From: Dermacentor variabilis
Taxonomy: Eukaryota > Arthropoda > Arachnida > Ixodida > Ixodidae
Direction of reading: 5' to 3'
Length of the DNA: 64,000 nucleotides
Assembly (NCBI RefSeq): GCF_050947875.1
Contig: NC_134573.1
Span: 49,581,115 to 49,645,114 of the forward strand
This document shows, in pieces, positions 58,001 to 60,113 of the stretch (positions are counted from its first letter, which is position 1; each line of letters begins with the position of its first letter). Below the pieces are notes generated by a model. That model was given only the letters and a program-made list of their open reading frames with translations. It was not told where the DNA came from and searched no databases. The translations under genes and the position numbers were made by a program.

Positions 58001-60113
58001 ACTGCTGCTATCAAGTTGCGTGAAAATTAAGCATGATAAGGAGGACGTAGCCGAATACAGTCTTACATTACCAAATACATGCTCTATGAGTGCCAGAAAC
58101 AAGCTCAAGCTCACTGTTTCGATGACGGCCACGCCTGCCGAATTTAAATGCGGATAAAATGCAAAAACGTTCGCGTACTGAGATTTTGGTGCACATTGAA
58201 GAAGCCTATGTGGTCAAAATTATTTAGAAGTCTCGCAGAATGCCTAATAATGAAATTCGGGTTCCGTTACGTATGAAGTCGAAATGTATTATTTTAAATT
58301 TTTAATGCGGGAAAAGCTGTAGCAAGGCACAATGTACGACGTTTAAATTTAAACACTTATAAATGAACACCGTCACTCCAGTCATTTATAGCTTAGTGCA
58401 CAAGCCTACGAGTTCGGTTTGTGAATATCTGCTGTCTGTAGCATAGTATTGTGTTTCCTACCTGTACGAATATAACGTGAAAATATCTTGTTGAAAAGAA
58501 TTATCCTTACGCTCTGTTATAGAGCGACCAATTGATGAGATCAGCAATGTGAGGAAAGGCAGCATAGTGACATATAATCACCAAAAAGGGACAGTTTCTT
58601 GCTAAAATGCATGGCTGCCAACTCAGTTAAGCCACAGAAAGACAGCATGAAAATGAATGAGATATGGTTCAAGGTAGCTGACCCGCACGTTCACCTGTCT
58701 GAAGCCACAGGGTTATTTGCATATCAACTTGAGCTTTGACAAAACATAGCTAAAGTTATATGCTCCTTACAAACATGAAAACGTATCAGTTCAAGTTTAT
58801 ACTTGCGGTGCTTGTATATCTATATTACATCCTCCTCCCTACATCGGGCCGGTACAAACAGTGCAAGTACAAATGCTGAGCCGCAACAACACAAAACTTT
58901 CCGAGAAACTTGTTCTAATGATTGGAGCCTTAGAGCATGCGATTGTTGTAACTTACACATTGAGTTTGAGCAGGCTTCTCATCACTTTGATTAAATGACT
59001 AAAACGGCAAATTGTTAGTGCTTCAAAAAATTTCCTGGGGACTGTTTCACATGAAAAACAATTTTGGAATCATGGCTTAGATGAAAACTGTTCTTGCCGA
59101 CGTTTTGCTCTGTTCTGGGTCTCAGGAAATGAGCCATAGATGCCGTTTTTCCGTTCAGCTGGGGCACAAAGTTCTGCAGCTAACGGGCCTGACGGAGTAC
59201 TTTCAGCGATGGAGCTGTCAAGTACCTGTCATCTCACGGACTCGAACTCTCAGATGGCAGAGCAACCGCCCCGAAAATGCGTTGGTCCAGGTTTCAATCC
59301 CGGAACTGAGAAAATTTTTCCGCAACGGCGACGCTTTGTTTCTGAGAAACTCTTGGAGCTTTCTTTTGTATCTTTGTATTACAATTACTGTGGATCATGA
59401 CCACATTAAGCCAACAGACAATGAGGTCATTGAAAGGATCGAGGAAATTAGGTGTAGTAGAAGTCAAAACATACAAAATAATGATGAAAAGATCATGAAT
59501 GTGGACGAAAAGATAACTTGTAGCCGGCGGGAGACAAACCCTCAACCTCCGCATTACGCGTGCGTTGCACTACCAATTGTACCGCAGCGACAGTGGTCAA
59601 TCAATCCCCTAGATTTGGTATTTATGTTTTGCTATATCTCGCCCTAGGACTGCCAGCCAGCGCCACTGAAAGCCATGGTGGGTGGACGTGGAAAACCTTT
59701 CTTTTTTTCTTTTTGCTCGATGGCGTCGCGCTAACAAAATCAAGTATCTCGGTTCCTCTTTTTCTCTCGTTTATTCAGGTGGATAACTGTTCACCCCTCA
59801 TAAAACTTAACCTGAGTCAAATTTCAAAGTAATGTTACTGAAAGATGACCTAAGGAATGAAAAAAAGTCAGTTAACAAGTGCTATATAATGCACTCTTCG
59901 TACTCTAAACGCTCTCACCTTGTACATGTCGATGACGTTGGAGCAGGCACCCAAACTGGCAATCTTAAGGAAGGCGCAAGCACCCCGGGCAATCTTCACG
60001 AGTCCGTCCTTGGAGCGACCGCTCTCGATGTAGTCGAAGAACAGGCCCGTCGCCGCACTGCACACCGAGCACGCCTTCGGTGACACCACGCCCACGGCGG
60101 CATTTCCCATAAC
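9835..60113 (-). CDS. SMPD1: Acid sphingomyelinase (SMPD1-type), nine-exon partial gene model
   Basis: Minus-strand gene, join of 59919-60113, 55280-55447, 43049-43297, 26979-27148, 26475-26582, 24154-24234, 16563-16733, 15818-16025 and 9835-10019. The joined frame is open for 1535 nt (about 511 codons). Known for the family: a secreted/lysosomal Zn-dependent phosphodiesterase that splits sphingomyelin to ceramide and phosphocholine. Seen here: an N-terminal saposin-B domain (exons 1-2), which separates it from SMPDL3-type paralogues, then a calcineurin-like phosphoesterase with DxH (exon 3), WTGD, PPHD and GNHE (exon 4), IIGH (exon 7) and GHTH (exon 8). The C-terminal domain begins in exon 9. 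Intron phases are 0,0,0,2,2,2,2,0. Signal peptide and extreme C-terminus are missing from the model. No disabling mutation was seen, so it is probably functional. It could be one of several tick paralogues. Confidence 0.88.
10168..10337 (+). repeat. 5' LTR
   Basis: Begins TGTAGCGAAGAG and ends AACACCTTTAGA. By eye it is identical base for base to 15298-15467. It contains the internal near-duplicate ACGCTAGTGGGT(T/C) GAGC/CAGCGCT and an AATAAA polyadenylation-type hexamer at 10322. Very short for a gypsy LTR; it ends in GA rather than CA. Confidence 0.93.
10340..10356 (+). other. Candidate primer-binding site
   Basis: TGGTGGAGGTGCGGGGT starts 2 nt after the LTR. A PBS should begin TGG (complement of the tRNA CCA end) at this place. 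The priming tRNA was not identified. Confidence 0.5.
10407..11714 (+). CDS. gag: Gag polyprotein of the LTR retrotransposon
   Basis: 435 aa, intact, ATG start 69 nt after the 5' LTR. Residues about 30-170 carry the retrotransposon Gag core ([62 protein letters not shown]). Around 275-320 there is a three-fold SYAEV/TYAEA-type proline-rich repeat of unknown role. At about 357-370 sits one CCHC zinc knuckle, [14 protein letters not shown], which binds nucleic acid. The C-terminus is Ser/Arg/Pro-rich. It forms the virus-like particle. It ends GATGAGGAAAACTAA, overlapping the open pol frame by 10 nt. Confidence 0.93.
   Translation: MPQDASQQTPPPAPTACPGVPRHRDPPIYTGADDTDVDEWLTAYDRVGDHNKWDEAAKLSHVVFYLAGVASLWYNNHQAEFQTWSEFKTSLADVFGRPAVRKLRAEQRLRERAQQPGETFTSYIEDVLDLCRKVDSTMAESDRIRNILKGIEDDAFNMLLAKSPRSVAEIVTLCQSYEELRRQRSLTRRSLLRDEHLAGLAAMSTQAALLAEMKAFVREEVARQLSLMDSAQPQSVHAPTPSFAPPLRRVIAQELHEVLPEHHQRVPAAAPHSYAEVMARPHQIPTAVPLSYAEVVTQPQQLPQRGPLTYAEALAMPRQQPAMQSLHQAPRPTRPSTWMGPAATTRWRTADNRPICFACGYAGHVARYCSRVQSPSATPYGPSSMAGSPRPYYDDEPRAASPPFRRSANIRRSTSPRRRSPSPMRPRPEARDEEN
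11705..15259 (+). CDS. pol: Pol polyprotein (protease, RT, RNase H, integrase)
   Basis: Open in the -1 frame relative to gag from 11705 (stop just before, 11702-11704). There is no ATG before the protease, so it is probably made as a Gag-Pol fusion; the first non-ATG start is GTG at 11786. Counting from 11786: protease [12 protein letters not shown] near residue 14; RT with FCVDYRRLN and YLDD at 443-446; RNase H starting [11 protein letters not shown] near 590 with EKECLAI; integrase HHCC finger near 800-845 (CPDCQRR) and DDE core with IDLYGP near 872, LLSDRG near 932 and [12 protein letters not shown] near 960-970. A C-terminal GPY/F-like module [11 protein letters not shown] follows; no chromodomain was recognised. 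No internal stop. Confidence 0.95.
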   Translation, partial: GKLIVAVHEARAATPSKRGSPQRSPTNVIDVLVDGVRTYALVDTGAAVSVMDAKLCRFLRKVTTPIAGFALRTAGAQRIHPIAACTARVLIEDVVYAVEFIVISSCSHEVILGWDFLARHDAVIHCARAELELSPISDMTLADHASFANKLLVRHDTNVPPNSSVIVSMHCSSLSDAIALLSPSGRFYTRKRLLLPFATVNVNQGSTAIFVYNPFSYPVMLLQGECLGHVEVIDAVQITDVPEDTCCACYNTLGSLATSDPLPTGVFDSSIADGLTPPQRSQLLRILEEFRSSFDVEQPSLGRASAVTHHIDTGSQPPLRQRPYRVSATERRVINEQVDDMLRREVIRPSNSPWASPVVLVTKKDGSVRFCVDYRRLNKITRKDVYPLPRIDDAIDSLQGAEFFSSLDLRSGYWQVPMADVDRPKTAFVTPDGLYEFNVMPFGLCNAPATFERMMDTVLRGLKWHTCLCYLDDVVVFASDFTTHLQRLRHVLTCLANAGLQLNLQKCRFAARQLMILGYVVSKDGILPDPAKLRAVAEFPKPTSVKELRSFVGLCSYFRRFIRNFAAVISPLTKLLGSNGPLHSWSSECDEAFTKLRRLLTSPPILRHYDPTAPIEVHTDASGVGLGAVLAQRKEGFPEYVVAYASRMLTKAETNYTVTEKECLAIIWALTKFRPYLYGRQFDVVTDHYALCWLSSLKDPSGRLARWALRLQDYDIRVLYRNGRQHADADALSRSPLPDDNACCAISQLDVSSVDIGTVASEQRKDPWIASIIDCLADPSSQPTTRALRRQARHFAIRDDLLHRRNYTSDGRQWLLVVPRTLRSEICASFHSDPQCAHSGLFKTYQRLRRRYYWRGMYNYIQKFVRSCPDCQRRKSPPHLSPAALQPLPCPTQPFGRVGIDLYGPLPLTSAGNRWAIVAVDHLTRYAETAALPAATARDVASFLLRRFILRHGPPQELLSDRGRVFLSEVVEAILKECHVVHRTTTAYHPQTNGLTERFNRTLGDMLSMYVASDHTNWDAILPFVTYAYNTATQSTTGFSPYFLLYGRHPSHTIDTILPYRPDASEYVPISDTVRHAEECRDLARAFTSDDQERRRSTRGDATATVTFDPGALVWLSVPLTAPGLSSKLVPKYEGPYRVLERASPVNYVIEPVEPSEDMRRRGRDIVHVDRLKPYYDPLIVTSS
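15287..15297 (+). other. Candidate polypurine tract
   Basis: A G-rich stretch (GGGGGGTGG) directly before the 3' LTR, where plus-strand DNA priming takes place in LTR elements. Confidence 0.6.
15298..15467 (+). repeat. 3' LTR
   Basis: Identical to the 5' LTR over 170 bp. It is followed by TTAT, the target-site duplicate, and has AATAAA at 15452. Confidence 0.93.
15818..16025 (-). CDS. SMPD1: ASM exon 8: GHTH motif
   Basis: 208 nt, phase 2 to 0. The acceptor is atatacag/GTACAAG and the donor CCTTGG/gtattc. The peptide reads [18 protein letters not shown], then [13 protein letters not shown] and [12 protein letters not shown], ending RNAPW. Both histidines of GHTH bind metal. A second possible donor at 15841-15846 (GATG/gtggtc) was rejected because it leaves phase 1, whereas the chosen donor joins to exon 9 as APW/TIVDHE. 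Confidence 0.86.
16026..16562 (-). other. SMPD1: ASM intron 7
   Basis: 537 bp between exon 7 (gtaaga donor) and exon 8 (atatacag acceptor). No repeat or gene seen inside. Confidence 0.75.
16563..16733 (-). CDS. SMPD1: ASM exon 7: IIGH metal ligand
   Basis: 171 nt. The acceptor is cattcag/GTGGC and the donor AACCG/gtaaga. The peptide has [16 protein letters not shown] then [18 protein letters not shown] and FRRIVNR. The His of IIGH is the family metal ligand. Human-type enzymes have a Pro-Pro-Gly after this His where this one has AlaProVal, a family variation rather than a break. Confidence 0.88.
16734..20342 (-). other. ASM intron 6, left part; CpG-rich segment
   Basis: No gene recognised. 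From about 18050 to 19990 the composition turns GC- and CpG-rich, unlike the AT-rich flanks. At 17827-17860 there is a CAGAAAGTTGGGCTAGTTGG motif shared with repeats at 29067 and 45705. ORFs of 100-130 aa in the GC-rich part have no domain and look like composition effects. Confidence 0.55.
20343..21032 (+). pseudogene. Merlin/IS1595-like transposase relic
   Basis: 142-codon ORF, then read-through in the same frame past TGA at 20769-20771, and a final frameshift. Ordered signature: [10 protein letters not shown] and WLTYCVIKS (helical N-part); [19 protein letters not shown] with Asp at residue 106; after the stop, [10 protein letters not shown] and VTIIHCDEW (second Asp at 20895-20897); a stop at 20937; then in a shifted frame [16 protein letters not shown]. 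This is the order of the ISXO2/IS1595 DDE domain found in eukaryotic Merlin transposons. The N-terminal zinc ribbon is not visible. Two stops and a frameshift; inactive. Confidence 0.75.
21033..21809. other. No gene recognised (intron 6)
   Basis: The near-duplicate AAAGACCCTTTCTTCGTTGG... / GAAGACCCGTTTCTTCGGTT around 21236-21320 may belong to the Merlin element's non-coding end. No terminal inverted repeat was confirmed. Confidence 0.4.
21810..23672 (-). mobile_element. 5'-truncated RNase-H LINE (I-like group)
   Basis: Minus-strand non-LTR element. The coding part starts abruptly inside RT at about 23670, where upstream sequence stops resembling RT. The 3' untranslated part ends in a (TCTCTC)n-type tail at about 21815-21832. 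It lies in intron 6, in the same orientation as the host gene. Confidence 0.8.
21922..23664 (-). CDS. LINE RT C-terminal half, RNase H and C-terminal zinc-like motif
   Basis: Unbroken frame of about 580 codons; the true start is lost by 5' truncation. Near residues 7-25: [20 protein letters not shown], with the YADD catalytic motif of RT. RT thumb region follows to about 250. RNase H about 290-430 ([43 protein letters not shown]). The C-terminus has [20 protein letters not shown], a CCHC-like arrangement typical of I-group LINEs. No stop or frameshift over 1.74 kb suggests a young insertion. Not a host gene. Confidence 0.85.
   Translation of the reverse strand: MPLLAKRLSRVEGVRHTIYADDITLWVPGGSDGHIESTLQEAVDAIEDQLNGSGLICSPSKSELLVLPPKYVRRKKSEATDYEAIKIVTRNGHVIPEVDKIRVLGMIIDKRRGNGETISRLTAKITNAIRLIRRVANRKAGMKEESLIRLVHSFVISHVTYVAAFHNWMQCERNKIDALIRRAYKAALGLLECTSTNKLLSLGVHNTLDEIAEAQRTAQLERLSMTEAGRRILQYLGFTPGAKAASSDVSVPDGTRRRIRVDLIPRNMNPEYNKERRAARAKALINFHAKDEHGRFVDAAEYQGDCAAFVATVIEASSGATRAAASLRVREACQAEEVAIALAIADPGCQTVLCDSRSAVRNYAKGKVCGEAVRVLCSADLQRQNRCVRIKWFPAHAGNDASEKHDNHNETAHAVARALTNRAAATDRPTWCSAKDRITTFNELTQFHRLARRTFPPPHPGLSRAEAVLFRQLQTGSLPTPVLMTHLYPKLYVSDVCRVCQRERATLTHILWDCTKFPNEASTSTTIPPRLAAATECYDHESQTWAVQQVSAALERQRPSETDGTLPHRATNRGSNTRWS
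23673..24153. other. No gene recognised (intron 6, right end)
   Basis: Short sequence between the truncated LINE and exon 6. Confidence 0.5.
24154..24234 (-). CDS. SMPD1: ASM exon 6
   Basis: 81 nt, phase 2 to 2. The acceptor is gtccacttcag and the donor AACTG/gtgagt. The peptide is [20 protein letters not shown] then LCYLFNW, the beta-strand segment (G-FY...R-ISLNTN-C) before the second half of the metallophosphatase domain. The reading frame upstream of the acceptor stops resembling the family, which supports the boundary. Confidence 0.83.
24733..24935 (+). mobile_element. Ruka-like SINE, diverged
   Basis: CCCGCCGTGGAGGC head, B-box-like GGGATCAAATCCCTGCCCCG, then the body landmarks ATTTGGATGGGG, AGGTACATGAAACGAACCCC, CCCACTATGGCGTTCCT and ATCGTATGGTGG. 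Same order as the well-kept copy at 42328. Intron 5. Confidence 0.8.
24949..26074. mobile_element. Possible TIR DNA element carrying a SINE
   Basis: AAGCGAAGCTTTCC near 24954 and its inverse GGAAAGCTTCGCTT near 26057-26070 could be terminal inverted repeats of a 1.1-kb non-autonomous element. No transposase. The arms are short (about 14-16 bp), so chance or two separate elements cannot be excluded. Confidence 0.35.
25546..25795 (+). mobile_element. Ruka-like SINE, diverged
   Basis: CCGCTTTAGCTTTGCGGCTATG head with B box GGATTTGACCCC, then GGGGCGAAATAG, GCACGTGCACTTAGATTT, ACACGTTAAAGTACATAACGG and AATAATCCGAGTGTGGTTTT. Plus strand, inside intron 5. Confidence 0.8.
26475..26582 (-). CDS. SMPD1: ASM exon 5
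   Basis: 108 nt, phase 2 to 2. The acceptor is tctcacag/CTTTCC and the donor GGCA/gtaagt. The peptide reads [20 protein letters not shown] and continues [15 protein letters not shown], the segment that follows the GNHE motif in this family (Phe-Pro, then an N-x-S glycosylation-like site and the WLY...W helix). It lies 396 nt from exon 4, the smallest intron of the model. Confidence 0.85.
26979..27148 (-). CDS. SMPD1: ASM exon 4: WTGD and GNHE active-site motifs
   Basis: 56 codons plus 2 nt. The acceptor ends in tag directly before GTCGATG; that tag is an in-frame stop, so the exon cannot start earlier. The donor is AACAG/gtatta. The peptide begins [16 protein letters not shown] and later has [17 protein letters not shown]. 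The Asp of WTGD and Asn of GNHE are metal ligands in this family, and the histidines of PPHD and GNHE are catalytic. No substitutions of key residues are seen. Confidence 0.88.
27149..28251 (-). other. ASM intron 3, left end
   Basis: No gene or repeat recognised before the hairpin at 28252. Intron 3 runs to 43048. Confidence 0.5.
28252..28343. repeat. Short inverted-repeat element
   Basis: ATTCAAAAGGCGTAGCGCGAC near 28254 is matched in inverse by GTCGCGCTGCGCCTCTTGAAT near 28320-28340 (two or three mismatches), making a hairpin of about 90 nt. Confidence 0.6.
29067..29107 (-). repeat. CTAGTTGGT repeat end
   Basis: Minus-strand copy of the head AGAAAGCTGAGCTAGTTGGT followed by AAGGATTCATTATG, as at 45705-45740. 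Only the head is recognisable here. Confidence 0.6.
29108..29726. other. No gene recognised; possible SINE-like B box
   Basis: On the minus strand near 29660-29690 a GCGCGATTCGCACCCAG stretch could be a Pol III B box. Evidence is too thin for a call. Confidence 0.3.
29727..29955 (+). repeat. Diverged tandem duplication
   Basis: ATTATTGCACACGTCATGTCACTGCC near 29737 recurs as TTATTGCACACGTCACGTCACTGCC near 29882. Both are followed by a CATCAC or CATGTCAC, a T-rich part and TTTCATC/TTTTATC..TGTGT. Period about 145 bp. Confidence 0.65.
30240..30660. mobile_element. MITE with long terminal inverted repeats
   Basis: The left end carries ATAGCGATAGCAAAGTATAA followed by ACAACTACATGAAGTAAG. The right end holds the inverse, CTTACTTCATGTAGTTGTGT followed by TTTTGCTATCACAATCAAT. 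Arms are about 45-50 bp with a few mismatches, over a 420-bp element with no coding domain. Confidence 0.75.
30672..31080 (+). other. Repeat-derived segment with basic GRPR ORF
   Basis: A TTTTTACAGCGAAGTTCTGT start resembles 54207 (TTTTTACAGCAAAGCTATCT). The ORF 30884-31078 (64 aa, [16 protein letters not shown], then Lys/Arg/Ala-rich) resembles the start of a second ORF at 29958-30104 ([13 protein letters not shown]). Possibly N-terminal pieces of a transposon protein; family not identified. Includes a CCGT/CTGT simple repeat near 30715-30732. Confidence 0.4.
31244..32760 (-). pseudogene. LINE relic, copy 1 (family shared with 39440-41800)
   Basis: Minus strand. RT motif site near 32530-32565 reads [15 protein letters not shown] (YGDH in place of YADD). 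A C-terminal domain lies at about 31950-32260 with [19 protein letters not shown] and [10 protein letters not shown]. The 3' end at about 31280 has the shared CCCTTTGAAA block, then a CATG-rich tail. Many stops; inactive. Clade uncertain (CR1/RTE-like). Confidence 0.7.
32925..33012 (+). repeat. Dispersed repeat D, copy 1
   Basis: CCATACCACCTGCCATGATC, AACCCGTCTACCGCGGA and TAATTCAAGCACGTTTTCAGG match 34650-34757. Confidence 0.7.
33013..33808. other. No gene recognised
   Basis: Contains a C run near 33081-33092 and A/G-rich tracts. ORFs have no domain. Confidence 0.45.
33809..34541. mobile_element. Long foldback element with TTAA ends
   Basis: Ends are TTAAGAGGAAGCTTTAGCTC at left and its exact inverse at right (GAGCTAAAGCTTCCTCTTAA). 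TTAA at both outer borders fits the 4-bp duplication used by piggyBac and Kolobok transposons. The inverted homology continues through almost the whole element: ATACATGTAAAA near both ends, TTTGTTGCATTT, and TAGTGACTGTTGG in left and inverted right arms. Each arm is therefore about 350 nt with some divergence. No coding capacity. Confidence 0.85.
34650..34757 (+). repeat. Dispersed repeat D, copy 2
   Basis: CCATGCCACCTGCCGCGAT..., then CCGTATACCGCGGAAAATTC and AAGCGTGTTTTCAGG, as at 32925. An internal CATAAAACCCG / AATAAAACCCG / AAAGCCCG run is amplified. Confidence 0.7.
35196..35890 (+). pseudogene. APE-type endonuclease remnant of RTE-like LINE
   Basis: [20 protein letters not shown] and [20 protein letters not shown] (35230-35380), then after stops [20 protein letters not shown] (35641-35700) and [20 protein letters not shown]. 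Parallel to the better copy at 52308-53648. Stops at 35461 and 35822 disable it. Confidence 0.8.
36780..37250 (+). pseudogene. RT remnant of RTE-like LINE
   Basis: [20 protein letters not shown] (about 36892-36950), [20 protein letters not shown] and [14 protein letters not shown] (about 37074-37110). Stop codons interrupt the frame. Confidence 0.75.
37252..37867 (+). mobile_element. Inserted tRNA-containing repeat with 13-bp target duplication
   Basis: CTATAAAGAAAGG occurs at 37239-37251 and 37868-37880, and the RT frame resumes after the second copy (IKKGVRQGG). The 616-bp insert is about 1.3 units of a 467-bp repeat: GTCAGTGTTTGTTGGCTTCT begins at 37371 and again at 37838. The first 22 nt (AAGAAAGGGGGTTAACCAAG) are the inverse of 37417-37438. 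No protein coding. Confidence 0.88.
37672..37743 (+). tRNA. tRNA-like gene within the repeat (anticodon CGA by position)
   Basis: 72 nt folding as a full cloverleaf by eye: acceptor GCCGCGG/CTGCGGT (7 pairs with G-T wobbles), D stem GCTC/GAGC, anticodon stem TCGCA/TGCGA, loop CGCGAAA, five-base variable loop, T stem GTGGG/CCCAC with loop TTCGGTT. The base before the anticodon is G instead of T, and the variable loop is too short for a serine tRNA. Repeat-derived and probably not used in translation, though the A and B boxes look usable by Pol III. Confidence 0.5.
38275..38460 (-). pseudogene. LINE 3'-end fragment
   Basis: On the minus strand a frame reads [19 protein letters not shown] then a stop. 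This is followed by a tail with GGAGCCTCCATC and AATAAAGTTTATCTATC, which resembles the 3' terminus of a LINE. 5'-truncated. Confidence 0.45.
38461..39439. other. No gene recognised (intron 3)
   Basis: AT-rich; the ORFs have no domain. Confidence 0.45.
39440..41800 (-). pseudogene. LINE relic, copy 2 (longer copy of the 31244 family)
   Basis: Minus strand. RT: a degraded stretch between about 41760 and 41100, then [16 protein letters not shown] (40970-41020, YADN catalytic motif) and [13 protein letters not shown] (about 40800). The C-terminal domain (40100-40445) has [29 protein letters not shown] and [12 protein letters not shown]. The 3' end carries the shared CCCTTTGAAA block at 39472 and a CTGCTGCTG tail near 39442. 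Several stops. Confidence 0.78.
41801..42313. other. No gene recognised (intron 3)
   Basis: No domain or repeat that I can support; 41801-41900 may be further LINE sequence. Confidence 0.4.
42328..42570 (+). mobile_element. Ruka-like SINE, well preserved, with target duplication
   Basis: A 243-bp tRNA-derived SINE. The head CCGCCGTGGTTGCTCAGTGG contains the A box and GGGATCGAATCCCGGCC contains the B box. The body has ATTTCGATGGGGGCGAAATG, GTGCACGTTAAAGAACCCCA and AAAATTTCCGGAGTC, then an A-rich tail ending in a long A run. ACTACGATAATAAA at 42314-42327 is repeated exactly at 42571-42584. The ORF over it (42334-42558) is a repeat artefact. It matches Ruka as I remember the family. Confidence 0.92.
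42585..43048 (-). other. ASM intron 3, right end
   Basis: Between the SINE and exon 3. No feature recognised. Confidence 0.5.
43049..43297 (-). CDS. SMPD1: ASM exon 3: start of phosphoesterase domain (DxH motif)
   Basis: 83 codons, phase 0 at the acceptor (tctctgacag/TTGGACG). After an acidic stretch it reads [18 protein letters not shown], then the cysteine-rich segment with CDDPVCCRR and KCDIPLRT, which is typical of acid sphingomyelinases. The Asp and His of SDTH bind metal. The 3' end is uncertain. A GT donor at 43043-43044 would leave phase 1 and break the frame into exon 4. A GC donor at 43047-43048 after ACAAG gives a clean join ([13 protein letters not shown]). Confidence 0.85.
43298..44455. 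repeat. Intron 2 start with a 40-bp direct duplication in GC-rich DNA
   Basis: GATCTGGCTCTCTGATTGCC followed by ACCGCACAGGG occurs near 43808 and again near 43897 (period 89 bp). Sequence to 44420 is GC- and CpG-rich with G runs near 44226. The large ORFs here have no domain. Confidence 0.7.
44456..44634 (+). mobile_element. Ruka-like SINE, diverged
   Basis: ACCACAATAGCCTAATGACT head, CTGCTGAGCTCGAGGTCA, then GTGCATTGATTTAGGTGCAC, GTTAAGGAATCCTAGTTGGC and ACTCCTCCTCACAATAA. Directly followed by another copy. Confidence 0.72.
44635..44860 (+). mobile_element. Ruka-like SINE, second of a tandem pair
   Basis: CCGCCGTGGTTGCTTAGCGG head, GCGGGATCGAATGCCGGC B-box region, ATTTCGATGGGGGCGAAATG, AGCACGTTAAAGAACTCCAA and GTTTCGGCATGTAAGACCC. 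It has a short internal deletion in the GTGCTTAGATTTAGGTGC part. Begins where the previous copy ends. A further AATGGCCCGCCTCATAATCAGA fragment follows at 44872. Confidence 0.85.
44861..45701. other. No gene recognised (intron 2)
   Basis: Apart from the SINE fragment at its start, no supportable feature. CpG-rich near 45230-45420. Confidence 0.45.
45702..45870. repeat. Large palindrome headed by CTAGTTGGT motif
   Basis: The left arm from about 45737 (GTAAAAAAGAAGTGAGGCGT, GCAGACAGGACACAAGAATAG, AGAAGTGGACAACACGAACG) is repeated in inverse to about 45860, with the centre at CGCCGGCG near 45796-45803. Arms are about 60 nt and nearly perfect. The left side starts with AGAAAGCTGAGCTAGTTGGT. Confidence 0.88.
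46015..46895 (+). repeat. Dispersed repeat B, copy 1
   Basis: Collinear with blocks in 61105-63156: CCCACATCGCCTGTCTGTCACG, GTAGCC/ATAGCCG.AG.CTGCC.CGT.CCGAAC, CGATCATTCTGGCACT, AGCGGACCAAGCGCAGACGCC, TGGATTGAGCTGTTCAAAC, CGCGGTGCGTCA and GTCAAGTAAATTTC, ending AATCAGAACG. Unclassified; no TIR or coding domain seen. Confidence 0.7.
47097..47345. mobile_element. MITE of about 245 bp with terminal inverted repeats
   Basis: GGTGCGATCTTGTCTACGCG followed by TTCCAAAATAGAAC (left) is matched by GTTCAATTTTGGAACGCGT then AAAAGATCGCACC (right) in inverse, about 34 bp with a few mismatches. The inside has CGTGACG / GACGTCA palindromic motifs and GGACCGCCT twice. No coding domain. Confidence 0.82.
47346..49507. 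other. No gene recognised; CpG-rich block 47810-48180
   Basis: A C/G-rich, CpG-dense stretch of about 400 bp, with a pyrimidine bias, stands out of AT-rich intron 2. ORFs through it are Ser/Arg/Pro-rich in all frames and look compositional. No TATA box, exon or repeat supported. Confidence 0.45.
49508..49955 (-). mobile_element. 5'-truncated RTE-like LINE, 3' end only
   Basis: Minus-strand frame [20 protein letters not shown], then [23 protein letters not shown], nearly identical to 50706-51053. It ends GCTTAACCAGACTGATGATG. The flanks TCAGTAAAGCTC (49496-49507) and TCAGTAACGCTC (49953-49964) form a 12-bp target duplication with one mismatch. Confidence 0.85.
49965..50649. other. No gene recognised (intron 2)
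   Basis: Between two RTE-like elements. No domain or repeat that I can support. Confidence 0.45.
50706..51252 (-). pseudogene. C-terminal region of RTE-like LINE ORF
   Basis: Two overlapping frames joined by a frameshift near 51054. First, [20 protein letters not shown] and [13 protein letters not shown]; second, [39 protein letters not shown] and [20 protein letters not shown]. Known as the region after RT in RTE elements. Confidence 0.82.
51370..52300 (-). pseudogene. Reverse transcriptase remnant of RTE-like LINE
   Basis: [20 protein letters not shown] and [20 protein letters not shown] (FADD catalytic motif, about 51455-51480). Upstream, across stops, pieces of the fingers and palm are readable ([15 protein letters not shown] near 51725-51765, GFRKG near 51850). 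Confidence 0.82.
52308..53255 (-). CDS. APE-type endonuclease and linker of RTE-like LINE (partial ORF)
   Basis: 315 codons, open. [39 protein letters not shown] (catalytic GDFN), [40 protein letters not shown] and [13 protein letters not shown] (the terminal SDH motif). The remainder is the linker toward RT. The true start is in the frame at 53331-53648, separated by stops. Confidence 0.85.
   Translation of the reverse strand: MAGIVVKINKRYKFKVVHAYAPTSSHDDQEVESFYEDVESAMGKVKTKYTVLMGDFNAKVDKKQAGDKGMGEYGIGTRNSRGELLVYFAEQNDMRIMNTFFRKRDSRKWTWRSPNGENRNEIDFMLCADPGIIQDADVLSKVRCSDHRMVGTRIRLDKRTEWKKLVHKKPIYELAVREKIKEFGIKLQNRYSALTQEEDLNVEIMNDNLTGIIKERTREARGNSVRQDTSKLSQETKDLIKERHGIKAYNPTTGIEVAELTNVINKCKTPDIRNYNMDRIEHALRNAGSLKAVKKKQNWQESDVFIKRQSQQYHY
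53331..53648 (-). pseudogene. N-terminal endonuclease segment of RTE-like LINE
   Basis: [20 protein letters not shown] and [20 protein letters not shown] (the Asn and Glu metal/catalytic sites of APE endonucleases). The same frame stops before the rest of the domain at 53255. Confidence 0.8.
53800..53885 (-). repeat. tRNA-like block at the 5' end of the RTE-like LINE
   Basis: On the minus strand: GGTGGCGTAGAGGTAGAGCA (A-box form), CATCCACCTCGCGTGTAAGA, then GTGGTTCGAGTCCCGGTGCC (B box with GTTCGAGTCC). A complete internal Pol III-type promoter arrangement. Confidence 0.72.
54207..54430 (+). repeat. Repeat with 75-bp imperfect tandem duplication
   Basis: CATGGGCCGATCCCGGAGAT, AGTGCAATAGCGGGCCGACC near 54277 recurs as CGTGGGCTAATCCCGAAGAT, TGTGCAATACCCGCCGGACC near 54355. 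Preceded by TTTTTACAGCAAAGCTATCT, akin to 30683. Confidence 0.7.
54431..55279 (-). other. ASM intron 2, right end
   Basis: AT-rich with no feature recognised between the repeat and exon 2. Confidence 0.5.
55280..55447 (-). CDS. SMPD1: ASM exon 2: end of saposin-B domain and linker
   Basis: 56 codons, phase 0 to 0. The acceptor ctctttatgtag follows a pyrimidine-rich tract and the donor is GAAGAG/gtaaca. The peptide starts [11 protein letters not shown], continues [14 protein letters not shown] (last saposin cysteines), then a proline-containing linker ending MYGKYEE. An alternative acceptor nearer 55414 would drop part of the saposin helix, so the upstream one was chosen. Confidence 0.8.
55880..56070 (+). 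pseudogene. RNase-H LINE C-terminal relic
   Basis: [31 protein letters not shown] matches [33 protein letters not shown] of the copy at 57000. Plus strand, intron 1, heavily degraded; the cysteines are lost. Confidence 0.65.
56505..57345 (-). mobile_element. 5'-truncated RNase-H LINE with long 3' UTR
   Basis: Minus-strand element starting abruptly near 57341. The ORF ends at 56697, then comes a 3' UTR with CTACCCTGCGCAGGGTAGCC-like and AACCTCCCTGCC sequence and a (CT)n tail at about 56504-56522. Intron 1, same orientation as the host gene. Confidence 0.8.
56697..57341 (-). CDS. LINE RNase H C-terminal part and zinc-like tail
   Basis: 214 codons, open. [20 protein letters not shown] is the last RNase H strand with its terminal Asp. 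Then [39 protein letters not shown] (C-x2-C...H...C, as in other I-group LINEs) and [17 protein letters not shown]. The start codon is arbitrary because the 5' end is cut off. Confidence 0.83.
   Translation of the reverse strand: MRHGPNEQLASEIRHIYYQSYDKGHNIIFQWFSGHCNISGNDHADEAARSAHESGQRVFIPLSRTDAAAELRVISHECTLPLWDSNVFTMCRLRSLSPDIQIHLPPGLPRREQTMLYRLWLGVAFTNSYAFLIGMANSPTCDTCIIDETLPHIICACPRYGAERQVMCRVLDQLDNRPLSELKALGQCSQRTSALKALLALLRFLRSTGLHDRL
57346..58121. other. No gene recognised (intron 1)
   Basis: Contains poly-A/T stretches near 57605-57640; no domain found. Confidence 0.45.
58122..58285 (+). mobile_element. Ruka-like SINE fragment
   Basis: GGCCACGCCTGCCGAATTT, AAATGCAAAAACGTTCGCGTA, GATTTTGGTGCACATTGAAG and TGGTCAAAATTATT parallel the body of the 42328 copy. 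The head is truncated. Confidence 0.65.
58286..59439. other. No gene recognised (intron 1)
   Basis: AT-rich; short ORFs lack domains. Confidence 0.45.
59440..59700 (-). repeat. tRNA-containing repeat, single diverged copy
   Basis: Minus strand: GCCAGCGCTGGCTGG-type block, GGCGAGATATAGC...AAATACC, GCGGTACAATTGGTAGTGCA, loop CGCGTAA between ACGCA/TGCGG, GAGGGTTTGTCTCCCGC, then TTTCGTCCAC. tRNA-like block at 59523-59590; the D stem is partly deleted. Same family as 5190-6115 and 37252-37867. Confidence 0.7.
59919..60113 (-). CDS. SMPD1: ASM exon 1 of the model: first part of saposin-B domain
   Basis: 65 codons, phase 0 to 0. The acceptor is ttgtgcag before GTTATGG and the donor is ACAAG/gtgaga. 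The peptide contains [10 protein letters not shown] and then [18 protein letters not shown], the spaced cysteines of a saposin-B fold, and ends IDMYK. It joins exon 2 ([11 protein letters not shown]...) to finish the domain. The domain is known to present lipid to the catalytic part. A preceding exon with start codon and signal peptide must exist, and none was recognised between 60114 and 64000. Confidence 0.82.
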
